In this document: positions 10,492 through 19,854 of the stretch, piece after piece
Layout of the letters: the number at the start of each line of letters is the position of its first letter
Numbering within the stretch: the first letter of the stretch is position 1
Source of the DNA: an uncultured Collinsella sp.
GTDB lineage: Bacteria; Actinomycetota; Coriobacteriia; Coriobacteriales; Coriobacteriaceae
Assembly: GCA_902479135.1 (NCBI GenBank)
Contig: CABSNU010000004.1
Location: forward strand, 54,069-118,068
DNA length: 64,000 bases
Direction: 5' to 3'
The notes under the pieces: generated by a model
Told to the model about the DNA's origin: nothing
Database searches by the model: none
What the model saw: the letters and a program-made list of their open reading frames with translations, nothing else
Translations under genes and position numbers: made by a program

Positions 10492-10534
10492 AAAAAGAGG
10501 GAGACCCTTGAATCCTAAAACTCAAGTGCCTCCC
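10492..10534 (-). terminator. Terminator between rpmA and obgE
   Basis: On the minus strand GGGAGGCACTTGA pairs imperfectly with TCAAGGGTCTCCC (outer arms 10530-10534 and 10499-10503, inner ACTTGA/TCAAG) and is followed at once by TCTTTTTG. It lies in the 84-base gap between rpmA and obgE, so it probably ends or attenuates the rplU-rpmA message before obgE. Confidence 0.75.
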
Positions 10535-10559
10535 ACATATGTGCTCTATGAAGGGTGAA

Positions 10560-10817
10560 TTACGCGTTCGCGAGCGGGCGTACGCTGACCCTGTGCTTGA
10601 TACCCTTGTGGAACTCAACGGTACCGTCGACCAGCGCGAACAGCGTGTCGTCCTTGCCACGGCCAACGTTCTCACCCGGATGGATGTGCGTGCCGTGCTG
10701 ACGGACGAGAATCGTGCCCGTGGTTACCGTCTGGCCGGCATAGCGCTTCGTGCCAAGGCGCTGACCGCGGGAGTCACGGCCATTACGGGAGGAACCGAGT
10801 CCTTTTTTGTGTGCCAT
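10560..10817 (-). CDS. rpmA: 50S ribosomal protein L27
   Basis: Large-subunit protein whose N terminus reaches the peptidyl transferase centre. The 85 residues read [20 protein letters not shown] at the start, then [29 protein letters not shown], the diagnostic L27 core. The N terminus begins directly with the mature sequence, with no cleavable extension of the type seen in many Firmicutes. It follows rplU by 33 bases. Confidence 0.97.
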   Translation of the reverse strand: MAHKKGLGSSRNGRDSRGQRLGTKRYAGQTVTTGTILVRQHGTHIHPGENVGRGKDDTLFALVDGTVEFHKGIKHRVSVRPLANA

Positions 10818-10850
10818 TGTGTATACCTACTCTTTCGTTACGAGTGTAAT

Positions 10851-11225
10851 CTACTCGGCGACGGGAGCCTCGGCAACAGCCTCGGCCTCTGCCTTGACAG
10901 CCTTCTTGGCGCGGGACGTAGCCTGGACCTTCACGATCTTCAGCTTGGTGAGCTGCTGACGGTGACCCTTCAGACGACGATAGCGCTTACGCTTGTGGAA
11001 CTTGAAGACCAGCTGCTTCTCGCCCTTGAACTGCTCAACGATCTGAGCGGTAACCTTGGCCTTGGCCAGCTTGTCGGGATCGGTGACGATCTTCTTACCA
11101 TCGTTGAGGAAGATGACCGGCAGGGTGACCTTGTCGCCCTCATTGCCCTCGATCTTCTCGACGGTGATGACATCGTCGGTGGCGACCTTGTACTGCTTGC
11201 CGCCCGTGTTAACGATTGCGTACAT
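10851..11225 (-). CDS. rplU: 50S ribosomal protein L21
   Basis: Large-subunit protein binding 23S rRNA. The 124 residues open MYAIVNTGGKQYKVATDDVI and contain KFHKRKRYRRLKGHRQQLT, the L21 signature region. An Ala/Glu-rich tail (AVKAEAEAVAEAPVAE) follows the core. I chose the ATG at 11225 because it begins the conserved sequence; a start seven codons upstream is also open. It has its own promoter directly upstream. Confidence 0.97.
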   Translation of the reverse strand: MYAIVNTGGKQYKVATDDVITVEKIEGNEGDKVTLPVIFLNDGKKIVTDPDKLAKAKVTAQIVEQFKGEKQLVFKFHKRKRYRRLKGHRQQLTKLKIVKVQATSRAKKAVKAEAEAVAEAPVAE

Positions 11226-11267
11226 GTTTACTTGCCCTTCATGCATCAGTTAGTGCAACAGCCGAAT

Positions 11268-11296
11268 ATAGTAGCAGGCGAAAATACCCCCGTCAA
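11268..11296 (-). promoter_or_regulatory. Promoter for rplU-rpmA
   Basis: Minus-strand TTGACG (11296-11291) and TACTAT (11273-11268) are exactly 17 bases apart, one of the best sigma-70-type matches in the window. The -35 hexamer overlaps the stop codon of the upstream DUF2344 gene, so the ribosomal protein genes have their own promoter. The leader would be about 40 bases long. Confidence 0.75.
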
Positions 11297-12105
11297 CGAG
11301 TATGTGGAGCAAATCCACAAGTTCGCACAGGTATGGGGCTGACGAGTCGGCCCTCGTCGTCCTCGCATGCTTGATTCTGACGCTCGACATCGTAGGAGCA
11401 GATGGTCACGAGGTCTTGCATACCGGTGGAAACAATAGGTGCATCGACGCCCGGGGTCAAGCCCTGCAACAAAACATCAGCAGCAGAAAGCAAAATCTCC
11501 GGACGCATGGAGCCCTCGTTGTCGGCATGGGTGTCGAGCATGAGCACCAGATGGTCCGGACGCTCCCCCGCCGTAATCTCATAGCCCACCAGTGTGTGGT
11601 CAAGGTCTAAGCGCTTGCTCTTTTTGCCGCGCGCATAGTCAATACCATGACCCGCGCGCAGCGTGTCGATCGCACGACGCACCTCGTCGGCGCTCACGGG
11701 GGCTTCGGGGTCCAGGTGCAAGTCGATACGGTACGACAGACGCGTAAGCTGAGCCGTGAGCGCCGGCGTGCGCACGTCGATGTACGCCGCCTCGATGGGC
11801 GCCAGATCGGCCGGAGAGGCCGCAGCCAGGCGCCCAAACGCCTCGTCGAGCGCCACGAACTCGGTCATAAACAGGTCATACCACTCGCAGGTCGACGACG
11901 TACCCACCGGTAGCGCCGAAGAGAAGCCCACGCGCATGTGCGGAGAGAAGCCCTGCGTGACGGCATAGGGAAGTCCCGCACGGCGCACGATGCGCTCAAT
12001 GGTATGGATTACTTCGAGATGGCCCAGGTACTTAAGGCGATCGCGTTTGCCATAGCGAACACGAAGTCTAAAGAGCGTGGGGCTGTCGGTCAGGCGCTCA
12101 CTCAT
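11293..12105 (-). CDS. DUF2344 / radical SAM-linked protein (TIGR03936 family)
   Basis: The family always travels with a TIGR03960-type radical SAM enzyme and its biochemical role is not settled. The 270 residues begin with FRLRVRYGKRDRLKYLGHLEVIHTIERIVRRAGLPYAVTQGFSPHMRVGF; the blocks from YLGHL to QGFSPH are the family hallmark. Its start overlaps the stop of the upstream radical SAM gene by four bases, implying coupled translation and probably a joint function, perhaps in tRNA or ribosome modification given the neighbouring ribosomal genes (inference). Confidence 0.9.
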   Translation of the reverse strand: MSERLTDSPTLFRLRVRYGKRDRLKYLGHLEVIHTIERIVRRAGLPYAVTQGFSPHMRVGFSSALPVGTSSTCEWYDLFMTEFVALDEAFGRLAAASPADLAPIEAAYIDVRTPALTAQLTRLSYRIDLHLDPEAPVSADEVRRAIDTLRAGHGIDYARGKKSKRLDLDHTLVGYEITAGERPDHLVLMLDTHADNEGSMRPEILLSAADVLLQGLTPGVDAPIVSTGMQDLVTICSYDVERQNQACEDDEGRLVSPIPVRTCGFAPHTR

Positions 12106-13979
12106 GCGCGATCACCCATCAATACATTCTTTGCGTGGAGCGTGGGGCAGATTCCGCAGCCGGTGCACGACGTGCGGGTGCAGTCGGGAGTCGTGACACC
12201 CTCGAGCGAGCGACGGTACTCGCGCTCGAGGAAGCCGCGCGTGCAGCCGGGGCTCACATGCTCCCACGGCAGACGCCAGTCCAACTCGTAGGGCAGGTGC
12301 ACAAGCTCATTGAGGTCGATGCCGTTTTTGGCAGCAGCCTCCTTCCAGTTATCGAGCGAGAAATGCTCTACCCAGGCGTCAAAGCGAGACCCCGAGCGCC
12401 AAGCATCGATGATGACGGGCGTCATGTCACGACCGGCGCGGGAGAGCGCGGCCTCGATGAGCGAGGTCTCGGCATCGTGGTAATGCACGCGGACGGCACG
12501 GTTGCGAACGCTCGTGATAAGCAGCTTCTGGCGACGCTTGACGTCGTCGTAGTCGAGCTGCGGGCACCACTGGAACGGCGTGGCAGCCTTGGGGATAAAC
12601 ACCGAAACCGAAATGGACACCGAGATCGAGCCGCGACGAGCCTTGGGCACCACGGAACGACCGAGCTCCAGCACGTGATCGGCCAGATTGGCGATGGCCA
12701 CGATGTCCTCGTCGCGCTCGCCGGGAAGGCCCATCATAAAGTAGAGCTTCATGCGGTTCCAGCCGGCCTCGAAGGCCGCCTTGGCCGCACGGTCCAGGTC
12801 CTCCTCGGTCACGTTCTTGTTAATGATGTCGCGCATGCGCTGGCTGCCGGCCTCGGGTGCGAACGTCAGGCCGCCCTTCTTTTCGCCGGCGACCGACTCG
12901 GCCATATCCACGCCAAACGAATCCAGGCGCTGCGACGGAATAGACACGCGAATACCCGTATCCTCCAGGCGACGGTTGAGCCTGCCGAGCACGTCACGAA
13001 TGCAGGAGTGGTCGGTCGTGGAGAGCGAGGTCAGCGACACCTCGTCATAGCCGGTCTTTTCCAGACCCTGAATCACCGACGAGACGATCTGGTCGGCCGA
13101 GCGCTCGCGCACCGGGCGATACGTCATGCCGGCCTGGCAAAAACGACAGCCGCGAGCGCAGCCACGCAGGATCTCGATAGACAGGCGGTCGTGGACCAGC
13201 TGCGCATAGGGTACACACGACTGCGACAGCGGATTCGTGGCGCCGAAATCCTCGACGACGCGCTTGCAGACCACGACCGGAGCATCCTTGCCCTCACGCG
13301 GCACGGTGTAGCCATGCGGCGAGCAGGGCTCATCGTGACGAACCTCATAGAGCGACGGCACGTAGTTGCCGGCAATGGATGCAAGCTGCTCAACAATCTG
13401 CGCGCGCGGGACTCCTTCGTCACGCAGGCGGCGATGCAGCTGGCAGGTCTCGAGCAGCGATTCCTCGCCCTCGCCGATGAGGATGGCATCGAAGAAGGCC
13501 GCGTACGGCTCAGGGTTGTACACCGAGGGACCGCCGGCGATGATGATGGGGTCGTCTTCGCCTCGGTCGGCCGCTAACAGCGGAATGCCAGCGAGATCGA
13601 GTGCCTCGAGGAAGTTCGTCACCGCCATCTCGTGCGGCACATGCAGACCGACGATATCAAACGAAGCGACCGGCGCTGCACCTTCGAGCGACAGCAGCGG
13701 AATGCCCGCCTCGCGCATGGCGTCACCCATGTCGGGCCACGGCACATAGCCGCGCTCGCAGGAGATGCCCTCGGCCTGGTTAAGAATGTTGTAGAGGATG
13801 GCGATACCCTGGTTGGGCAGACCAACCTCGTACACATCCGGGTAGATCAAGCAGCAACGGTAGTCGGCATCGGCCTTGGAAAGCGTGCCCCACTCGTGAT
13901 CGATATAGCGACTCGGCTTTTCGACCTTGGCGAGCAGCGGCTCAATTAAATGAAAACAGTCTTGGTATGCAACGCGCAA
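12102..13979 (-). CDS. TIGR03960-family B12-binding radical SAM protein
   Basis: About 625 residues from a TTG start at 13979, seven bases after AGGGG that overlaps the upstream stop; an ATG 21 codons upstream would overlap the previous gene. The N-terminal third resembles a B12-binding fold (CCLIYPDVYEVGLPNQGIAIL to GGPSVYNPEPYAAFFDAILIGEGEE). The radical SAM domain has the cluster motif CARGCRFCQAG (CxxxCxxC), EVSLTSLSTTDHS and GLTFAPEAGSQRMRD. The C-terminal part has a Cys cluster (CTRTSCTGCGICPTL). The reaction is unknown. The gene pairs with the downstream DUF2344 gene. Confidence 0.92.
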   Translation of the reverse strand: MRVAYQDCFHLIEPLLAKVEKPSRYIDHEWGTLSKADADYRCCLIYPDVYEVGLPNQGIAILYNILNQAEGISCERGYVPWPDMGDAMREAGIPLLSLEGAAPVASFDIVGLHVPHEMAVTNFLEALDLAGIPLLAADRGEDDPIIIAGGPSVYNPEPYAAFFDAILIGEGEESLLETCQLHRRLRDEGVPRAQIVEQLASIAGNYVPSLYEVRHDEPCSPHGYTVPREGKDAPVVVCKRVVEDFGATNPLSQSCVPYAQLVHDRLSIEILRGCARGCRFCQAGMTYRPVRERSADQIVSSVIQGLEKTGYDEVSLTSLSTTDHSCIRDVLGRLNRRLEDTGIRVSIPSQRLDSFGVDMAESVAGEKKGGLTFAPEAGSQRMRDIINKNVTEEDLDRAAKAAFEAGWNRMKLYFMMGLPGERDEDIVAIANLADHVLELGRSVVPKARRGSISVSISVSVFIPKAATPFQWCPQLDYDDVKRRQKLLITSVRNRAVRVHYHDAETSLIEAALSRAGRDMTPVIIDAWRSGSRFDAWVEHFSLDNWKEAAAKNGIDLNELVHLPYELDWRLPWEHVSPGCTRGFLEREYRRSLEGVTTPDCTRTSCTGCGICPTLHAKNVLMGDRA

Positions 13980-13989
13980 CGGAAAACCC

Positions 13990-14919
13990 CTAAGCAGCGA
14001 GATCGGATGCGTCTTGGTAGGACGCCATAGGACGGGTAGCACCCGCGACCGTGGTCACCAGATCGCGAACGCGGGAGAACGTGGCAGTGACCACCTCGTT
14101 GGCACGGCTGTAGTCGACATCGCGCTCGTAGAGCGAAACGAGCGCACGGCCCATGCCATAGGTGCCCGCGGCAGCGGTGAGCGCCTTGACGGCAAACCCA
14201 ATATGCGGCGTCTGCTTGACGAGTGCGCGGGTGACCGCGCGGATCACAAGACCGCCGGCAAGCACGCCCGCGACCTCATAGCCGCGCTCAGGCTTAATGC
14301 CGCGTCCAAAGACGGCAGCGAGCTCAAAGAGCATGCCCACCTGCGCCAGCGCCATAACGGGATAATCGGCGCCCGGCAAAAACACCAGCGCACCGGTCGC
14401 CATATTGGTGAGCGCGCACGAGGTAATGATACGATTGGCCGCCGCGATGCGCATGAAGGCAAAGTTCGCCGCAAAAGCGGTTTCCTTTTCGGTGCGATCG
14501 AGAATCCAGCGGGCAAGCGTCTCGAGCAGATACGTCTTATCGGTTGCCGCCACCACGCCGAGCATGGGCGTGGACTCCTCGATAAACGGCACCTCCACAG
14601 CAGACTCGGCAAGCACGCACACGGGCGCGCCGGCGATCACGAGCTCCTGCACGGCACTCTCCAGGCGGTCGGAACCACACGAGAGCACCAGTACCACATC
14701 GGTATCGGTCTTTGGAGCAATTCGCTCCTCCCCCAGACGCTCGACGCGCACAATGCCCGAGGTCGTCTGCGGCACAAAGGCGTCACGCACCGTCTCGGCC
14801 AGAAAGCGCGAGGCGGACGAATCCAGATAGACCGAGACGCGCACCGGCGTATCGGAATCCTTCTTAACGGACGCGCCCATCTTAAAAGCGCGGGTCAGCT
14901 TATCTACGGGAATTTTCAT
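13990..14919 (-). CDS. DUF697-like membrane-associated protein
   Basis: A 309-residue protein. The N-terminal half (residues about 25-125) has alternating beta/alpha texture (VRVSVYLDSSASRFLAETV, DVVLVLSCGSDRLESAV, APVCVLAESAVEVPFIEE) like a nucleotide-binding fold but without a P-loop. The C-terminal half (about 155-280) resembles DUF697: NRIITSCALTNMATGALVFLPGADYPVMALAQVGMLFELAAVFGR and a Gly-rich VAGVLAGGLVIRAV segment. It probably associates with the membrane through hydrophobic helices. It lies between rodA and the radical SAM gene. No function is known. Confidence 0.7.
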   Translation of the reverse strand: MKIPVDKLTRAFKMGASVKKDSDTPVRVSVYLDSSASRFLAETVRDAFVPQTTSGIVRVERLGEERIAPKTDTDVVLVLSCGSDRLESAVQELVIAGAPVCVLAESAVEVPFIEESTPMLGVVAATDKTYLLETLARWILDRTEKETAFAANFAFMRIAAANRIITSCALTNMATGALVFLPGADYPVMALAQVGMLFELAAVFGRGIKPERGYEVAGVLAGGLVIRAVTRALVKQTPHIGFAVKALTAAAGTYGMGRALVSLYERDVDYSRANEVVTATFSRVRDLVTTVAGATRPMASYQDASDLAA

Positions 14920-14937
14920 AGCAAACCCCTCCAGCGG

Positions 14938-16164
14938 TTACGCGGCGCCCGAACGATGCCGCCATATGGATTGTACGATACCCACTGTCAGCAGCTGAAT
15001 CATCATCGAAGACGAACCGAAGCTAATAAACGGTAGCGGAATACCGGTAATCGGCATCATGCCGATGCACATGCCGATGTTTTCGAAGGTCTGGAACGCC
15101 CACATGCCAACGATGCCCACACACGAAAGACGCAAGAACAGCGACTCACACTTAAAGGCGACGCGAATCGTCGAAAAGATCAGCAGCACGTAGAGGCACA
15201 GGAGCAAAAAGGAACCGCAAAAGCCAAAGGTCTCGGATAGGAAGGCGAAGACAAAGTCGGTGTGGAACTCAGGAAGAAAGCCGCCGGCCGACTGCGTCGC
15301 ATGGCCCAAACCCTTACCAAAGAAGCCGCCCGAGCCAACGGCGATAAGCGACTGCTGCAGGTTGTAGGCATCGTCCGAATCGGCATTATCGGGGTCGATA
15401 AAGACCGTCAGGCGGTTCATCTGATACTGCTTGATGAGCACATCGTGGCCGAGCAACGAATCAAAGACCGAATCGAGCGCCAGGACGAGGGCCACCAGGC
15501 CCACAAGCAGGGCCAGGGTCGACAGCACCCATTCGCGGCGCGCACCGCTCATGCAGATGACGATGGCGCCCGAGACCAGCACGACCAGGCCCGAGCCCAG
15601 GTCGCCCATGGCAACGACGGCCAAAAACGGGATGGACAGCATGCCGCAGAGCTTGACGTAGTCGCGAACGGTATCGATGCGGCCGTTATACTGCGAGCCA
15701 AGCGTGGCGATAAAGAAGATGGTGATGAGCTTGGCAAGCTCGACCGGCTGGAATGTCAAGCCGATACCGGGAATCTTGATCCAGCCCGTCATGCCCAGAC
15801 CGCCCGTATAGGACAGACCCGGAATCTTGGGCGAGAAGATCACGATCAGGTCGATGACGAGCAACGCCGTCGAAAAATTGGAAATACCGCGCAGATCGGT
15901 ACGCCAGACGAGCACCGCAAGCACCGCGCCAATGCCAATGCCCAGCAGGTGGCGCGAGAATGAGGCGTCGGCCTTAAACTGTGACGCCGACCAAATAATG
16001 ATGGCGCCATAGGCAACGAGCGCGACGGTAGCCAGCAGCACACCGATATGCACCTTTTGGCGAAACGTACCGCGCGAGGCCGAAAGTTGCTTGTTGACGC
16101 GGTCCAGGCTGCTGCGAGAGCCGGTCTTGGTTGAACGGAACAGATCCGCCGGAGAAAAATCCAT
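14938..16164 (-). CDS. rodA: SEDS-family peptidoglycan glycosyltransferase RodA
   Basis: Polymerises lipid II for side-wall growth together with the class B PBP encoded just upstream. The 408 residues form about ten membrane helices after a 35-residue cytoplasmic lead. Typical blocks are GMTGWIKIPGIGLTFQPVELAKL (the invariant SEDS W and Q-P-x-E region), SGGFFGKGLGHATQS and the C-terminal GIPLPFISFGSSSMM (the G-x-P-x-P-F-x-S-x-G signature). Position within mreB-mreC-mreD-mrdA-rodA favours RodA over FtsW. Confidence 0.95.
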   Translation of the reverse strand: MDFSPADLFRSTKTGSRSSLDRVNKQLSASRGTFRQKVHIGVLLATVALVAYGAIIIWSASQFKADASFSRHLLGIGIGAVLAVLVWRTDLRGISNFSTALLVIDLIVIFSPKIPGLSYTGGLGMTGWIKIPGIGLTFQPVELAKLITIFFIATLGSQYNGRIDTVRDYVKLCGMLSIPFLAVVAMGDLGSGLVVLVSGAIVICMSGARREWVLSTLALLVGLVALVLALDSVFDSLLGHDVLIKQYQMNRLTVFIDPDNADSDDAYNLQQSLIAVGSGGFFGKGLGHATQSAGGFLPEFHTDFVFAFLSETFGFCGSFLLLCLYVLLIFSTIRVAFKCESLFLRLSCVGIVGMWAFQTFENIGMCIGMMPITGIPLPFISFGSSSMMIQLLTVGIVQSIWRHRSGAA

Positions 16165-16173
16165 CGCAACCTC

Positions 16174-18243
16174 CTATCGAACCGAAGAATCGCCCGAGGC
16201 CGAAGAGGTATCGGGCTCGTCATAAATCACGCCGAGCACGTCGCGCACGACATGCATCGCGGTATCCGAACCACCGCCGCCCTGCTCCAGGACAGTAGCG
16301 ATGACATACTTGGGATCATCGGCCGGTGCATAGGCGCAGAACCACGCGTATTCGTCCTCGCCGCTTTTCTCGCCCGTGCCCGACTTGCCGTACACCTGCG
16401 GCGTCAGGGTGCCAAAGTGAGCCGCCAGGGACGTCGATGCCGTGTAAATCACGTCGTGCATGCCGTTGCGAACAAGAGTCAAATCCGAATCGCTGTTGAT
16501 CTTGGCCTCCAGGCGCTTCTTCTTGCCCTTGCCGTTGTACTTATAGGCATCGCCGTCGCCATCGCGCGACACGGCAGACAAAAACACGTGAGGCACGTAC
16601 TGTTTGCCGCCGTTGGCAAGACCCATATAGGCGCACGCCATCTGCAGGGGCGTCACCAGGATGTCGCCTTGGCCGATGGCAATGTTGGTCATATCGCCGG
16701 CATTCCACTTGCGGTCCTCGGCAGAGGCGTCGGTAAAGTACGACTCTTTCCACTCGGCATCGGGAATACGGCCCGCGCCCTCACTCGGCAGATCGATACC
16801 GCAGGTCTTGCCTAGGCCCCAGCGACGAAAGACCTCCTGCAGGCCCTCGGAATGTTGCTCGTCATAAAAGAACGCCTTGCCCATGTCGTAGAAGACGGGG
16901 TCGCACGAGTTGGCGATACCCGACTGCAGCGTCATGGTGCCGTGGCCAGACGTCAGCCAGCAGCGCTTGCCCCAAGCCTTGCCCAGGCCCGTCCAATAGC
17001 CCGTGCAGTTGGTTGTCTGCGTTGAAGTGTAGGTTCCAAACTCAAGACCGGCCAGTGCCGAGAGCGGCTTGATGGTCGAGGCCGACATGTACTGTCCGCT
17101 AATGGCGCGGTTGAGCAGCGGGTGCGAACCCTTGTCATCATTGAGCTCGGTCCACACGTCATTTGAGACGCCGCCGATAAAGACGGACGGATCGAACTTG
17201 GGCTCGCTCGCCATGCCCAGGATCTCGCCATTGTTGGGATCGAGACACACCACAGCGCCGTTGCCGGCATTGCTGTAGCCAGTGGTCTTGGCAAGCTCGA
17301 TAGCGCTCGCCAGCGCCGTCTCACAGGCCTGTTGGATCTTAAGGTCGAGCGTGAGCTTAATGTCGGAGCCGGCCTTCGCGGGCACGGCGCCGGCCTGACC
17401 GGTCACATTGCCCGAGGCATCGACCTTGACGGTCTGCTCGCCACGAATACCCTGCAGCAGGTTTTCGTAGTAGCTCTCAACGCCCGCCTGGCCCACGATA
17501 TCGCCCGACTGGTACGTAATCTTGCCAGCAGAAGCATCATCATCGCCAGAGGTTTTCTTATTCTGGGCCTCGAGCTGCTCGGAGGTAATGGTGCCGGTAT
17601 AGCCCAAGATATGGCATGCCGTCTCGCCGTATGGATACTGGCGCTCGGTACGCTCGGCAATCTTGACGCCCGGGAACTCGCCGGCGTGTTCCTTGATATA
17701 GGCAACCGTGGAGCGACGGACGTCCGTCGCGATGGTATGCAGGCTCTGAGCGCCCTCTGTATTGTCCTGAATATTGCGAAGGACCGCCACGTAAGGCATT
17801 CCAAGCACGTTGGCAAGATGGCGAACCAGGACCTCATCCTCGGCAAGGTCGCGGTAGGCCACGACAGCAAGTGAGGGACGGTTCTGGACAAGCGCCACGC
17901 CATTGCGGTCGAGGATGCGGCCGCGCACAGCAGGAGTGGTAACGGTGCGAGTCTGATTACTATTGGCCTGCTTCTCGTAATAGTCCGACGAGACCATCTG
18001 CATGCCCCACAGCTTGACGGCGAGCGCCGCAAACATCGCGCCCACACCCGTGGTGAGGATGGAAAAGCGGCCCTTAAAGGCGGTCACCGCGGTATTGCCC
18101 TCGCCCTCGGTGGCGCGCGGGGTCGTTCCATGCTGCGTATCGTAGGTAAAACGGGAATCGCCGCGACGCATGATGACCAGTGCGACCACGATGGCCACAA
18201 CTAGCACGATACCGGCGATAATAACCGTCAACTGGGAAGACAT
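16174..18243 (-). CDS. mrdA: Penicillin-binding protein 2 (class B transpeptidase)
   Basis: Elongasome transpeptidase that cross-links the glycan made by RodA. The 689 residues comprise a leading membrane helix, a second hydrophobic stretch near residues 58-75, a PBP dimerisation region (RGRILDRNGVALVQNRPSLAVVAYRDL) and the transpeptidase domain. Its three active-site motifs are all present: SASTIKP (SxxK), ANSCDP (SxN) and KSGTGEK (KSG). Length is within the PBP2 range. It follows mreD by 13 bases and precedes rodA by nine. Confidence 0.94.
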   Translation of the reverse strand: MSSQLTVIIAGIVLVVAIVVALVIMRRGDSRFTYDTQHGTTPRATEGEGNTAVTAFKGRFSILTTGVGAMFAALAVKLWGMQMVSSDYYEKQANSNQTRTVTTPAVRGRILDRNGVALVQNRPSLAVVAYRDLAEDEVLVRHLANVLGMPYVAVLRNIQDNTEGAQSLHTIATDVRRSTVAYIKEHAGEFPGVKIAERTERQYPYGETACHILGYTGTITSEQLEAQNKKTSGDDDASAGKITYQSGDIVGQAGVESYYENLLQGIRGEQTVKVDASGNVTGQAGAVPAKAGSDIKLTLDLKIQQACETALASAIELAKTTGYSNAGNGAVVCLDPNNGEILGMASEPKFDPSVFIGGVSNDVWTELNDDKGSHPLLNRAISGQYMSASTIKPLSALAGLEFGTYTSTQTTNCTGYWTGLGKAWGKRCWLTSGHGTMTLQSGIANSCDPVFYDMGKAFFYDEQHSEGLQEVFRRWGLGKTCGIDLPSEGAGRIPDAEWKESYFTDASAEDRKWNAGDMTNIAIGQGDILVTPLQMACAYMGLANGGKQYVPHVFLSAVSRDGDGDAYKYNGKGKKKRLEAKINSDSDLTLVRNGMHDVIYTASTSLAAHFGTLTPQVYGKSGTGEKSGEDEYAWFCAYAPADDPKYVIATVLEQGGGGSDTAMHVVRDVLGVIYDEPDTSSASGDSSVR

Positions 18244-18256
18244 CTACGGGCCTCCC

Positions 18257-18829
18257 CTATTTGAGCTTGCGGGTCTTGGGCTTAAAGCGCATACCCGTCT
18301 GGCGTCCGCCACGTGCGGAGAATCCATAGCCGGACTGCGGCACGACGCCGGACATCAAAAACGGAATGGCAACCAGACCCGTCAGGATCGAGGACGGCAG
18401 CGCATGGCCGAAGATCGCCACGACAAAGCTCGTCTCCAAACCCATAAACAGCAAGATGATGCTGTAAATCACATTAATGACGAGCGCGAAGGCGCCCACA
18501 GTGACGCCGCGCGCACTTGGGGTACCGCCCGTCTGACCGACGGCGCTGTGCACCAGGGCAAAAGAACCCACGGTCAGCAGGAGCGACATAATGCCCACCG
18601 GCACGGCAGCGGACAGGTCATAAAACAAGCCGCTGCAAAAACCGCACACGACGGCACGGGTCGGGTCGCCCGAGAACACACTCAGGCACACCAAGATAAT
18701 CATGAAGTTGACGCGACCACCCGCAATGGAGATCTGCGGTGCCAGGCCTGCCTGCAGCAGCACGCACACGATGGCGGCGATCACAAACGTGCGGGAGCTC
18801 ATCCCCTGCTCGTGTAGATCCATGGACAT
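18257..18829 (-). CDS. mreD: Rod shape-determining protein MreD
   Basis: Small membrane protein of the elongasome. The 190 residues contain about five hydrophobic helices and the stretches LQAGLAPQISIAGGRVNFMIILVCLSVFSG and VVCGFCSGLFYDL, typical of MreD. A basic C-terminal tail ends in RFKPKTRKLK. MreD diverges strongly in sequence, so the call also relies on position between mreC (six bases upstream) and mrdA. Confidence 0.9.
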   Translation of the reverse strand: MSMDLHEQGMSSRTFVIAAIVCVLLQAGLAPQISIAGGRVNFMIILVCLSVFSGDPTRAVVCGFCSGLFYDLSAAVPVGIMSLLLTVGSFALVHSAVGQTGGTPSARGVTVGAFALVINVIYSIILLFMGLETSFVVAIFGHALPSSILTGLVAIPFLMSGVVPQSGYGFSARGGRQTGMRFKPKTRKLK

Positions 18830-18834
18830 GCCCC

Positions 18835-19833
18835 CTATTCGTTCGAGCCAGAATCGGTCGTCTCGGACGTGTCGGAACTGTCATCCGAGCTCTCGTCCTT
18901 CGTCTTGGTTGCAGCATCGCGCGACGTTCCCTGCGGCGTGCTGTTGGCCGTGCTCACGTCCTCATCCGAGGCCGACTGTTCATCGGTCAGCGAGGTAATG
19001 ACCAGCACTTCCTCGTTGTTCTCGGCCGTGGTCTGAGCGCGCACCACAATGGTGTAGTACACGTCGTTTGCCGATTTCTCAACCGACGAGACGGTGCCGA
19101 GCGGTAGACCCTTGGGGAACACACCGCCGATGCCCGAGGTCACGATGATGTCGCCAACCTTAACGTCGGAGTCGACGCTCACGTACTCAAGACGCAGCGT
19201 GCCGTCAGCCTGACCCTGCAGCATGCCCTGGGCGCGCGTGTCCTGTACCATGGCGGACACACCCGAGTTCTCGTCGCCAATCAGGCGCACGGTGGACGTC
19301 TTGGCCGAGACTTCGATGATCTGGCCGATAACACCGGCCGAACTCGTCACAGGCATGTTGATGGTAAGGCCGTCGGCAGAGCCCTTGTCGATGGTGACGG
19401 TCGAGGTCCAGGCATCGCCCGAGGCACCAACAATACGAGCTGCGGTCGATTTGAGGTTATAGGTCGACTGCAGGCCGACCAGCCCCTCCAGACGCTCGGC
19501 GGTCTTTTGAGCCTCGGAGAGCTCAGCAACCTTAGAGGTCAGTTCCTCGTTTTGCTTCTTAAGATCGTCAAGCGTGTCCTGCGACGCCGTAAGGTTAGAG
19601 AACACGTTGCCGATCGCATTGAAGGGAGCCGCCACAGCCGAGCCCACAAAGCGCACCGGCGAGGTAATCGTCGTTACGCCCGAACGCACGGCATGAATCG
19701 GTCCTGCCTCGCCCTCGCGGATGTAAAACGTGAGCAGCAACACCGAAATCAGGCTGAAAACAATCAACGGGCGCATACCCGTTGATTGTCGCTTGGTATT
19801 CAGATTTGTGGAGAAACCCGAAGATCGTGCCAA
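18835..19833 (-). CDS. mreC: Rod shape-determining protein MreC
   Basis: Extracytoplasmic scaffold of the elongasome. The 332 residues show one N-terminal membrane helix (about residues 20-40), then a coiled coil (LDDLKKQNEELTSKVAELSEAQKTAERLEGL, about 95-125). A beta-rich MreC core follows, including ARIVGASGDAWTSTVTIDKGSADGL, GVIGQIIEVS and GDIIVTSGIGGVFPKGLPLGTV. A Ser/Thr/Asp-rich disordered tail of about 55 residues ends the protein. It lies 21 bases after mreB. Confidence 0.94.
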   Translation of the reverse strand: MARSSGFSTNLNTKRQSTGMRPLIVFSLISVLLLTFYIREGEAGPIHAVRSGVTTITSPVRFVGSAVAAPFNAIGNVFSNLTASQDTLDDLKKQNEELTSKVAELSEAQKTAERLEGLVGLQSTYNLKSTAARIVGASGDAWTSTVTIDKGSADGLTINMPVTSSAGVIGQIIEVSAKTSTVRLIGDENSGVSAMVQDTRAQGMLQGQADGTLRLEYVSVDSDVKVGDIIVTSGIGGVFPKGLPLGTVSSVEKSANDVYYTIVVRAQTTAENNEEVLVITSLTDEQSASDEDVSTANSTPQGTSRDAATKTKDESSDDSSDTSETTDSGSNE

Positions 19834-19854
19834 ATGGAATCCACCTTTTGGAAA

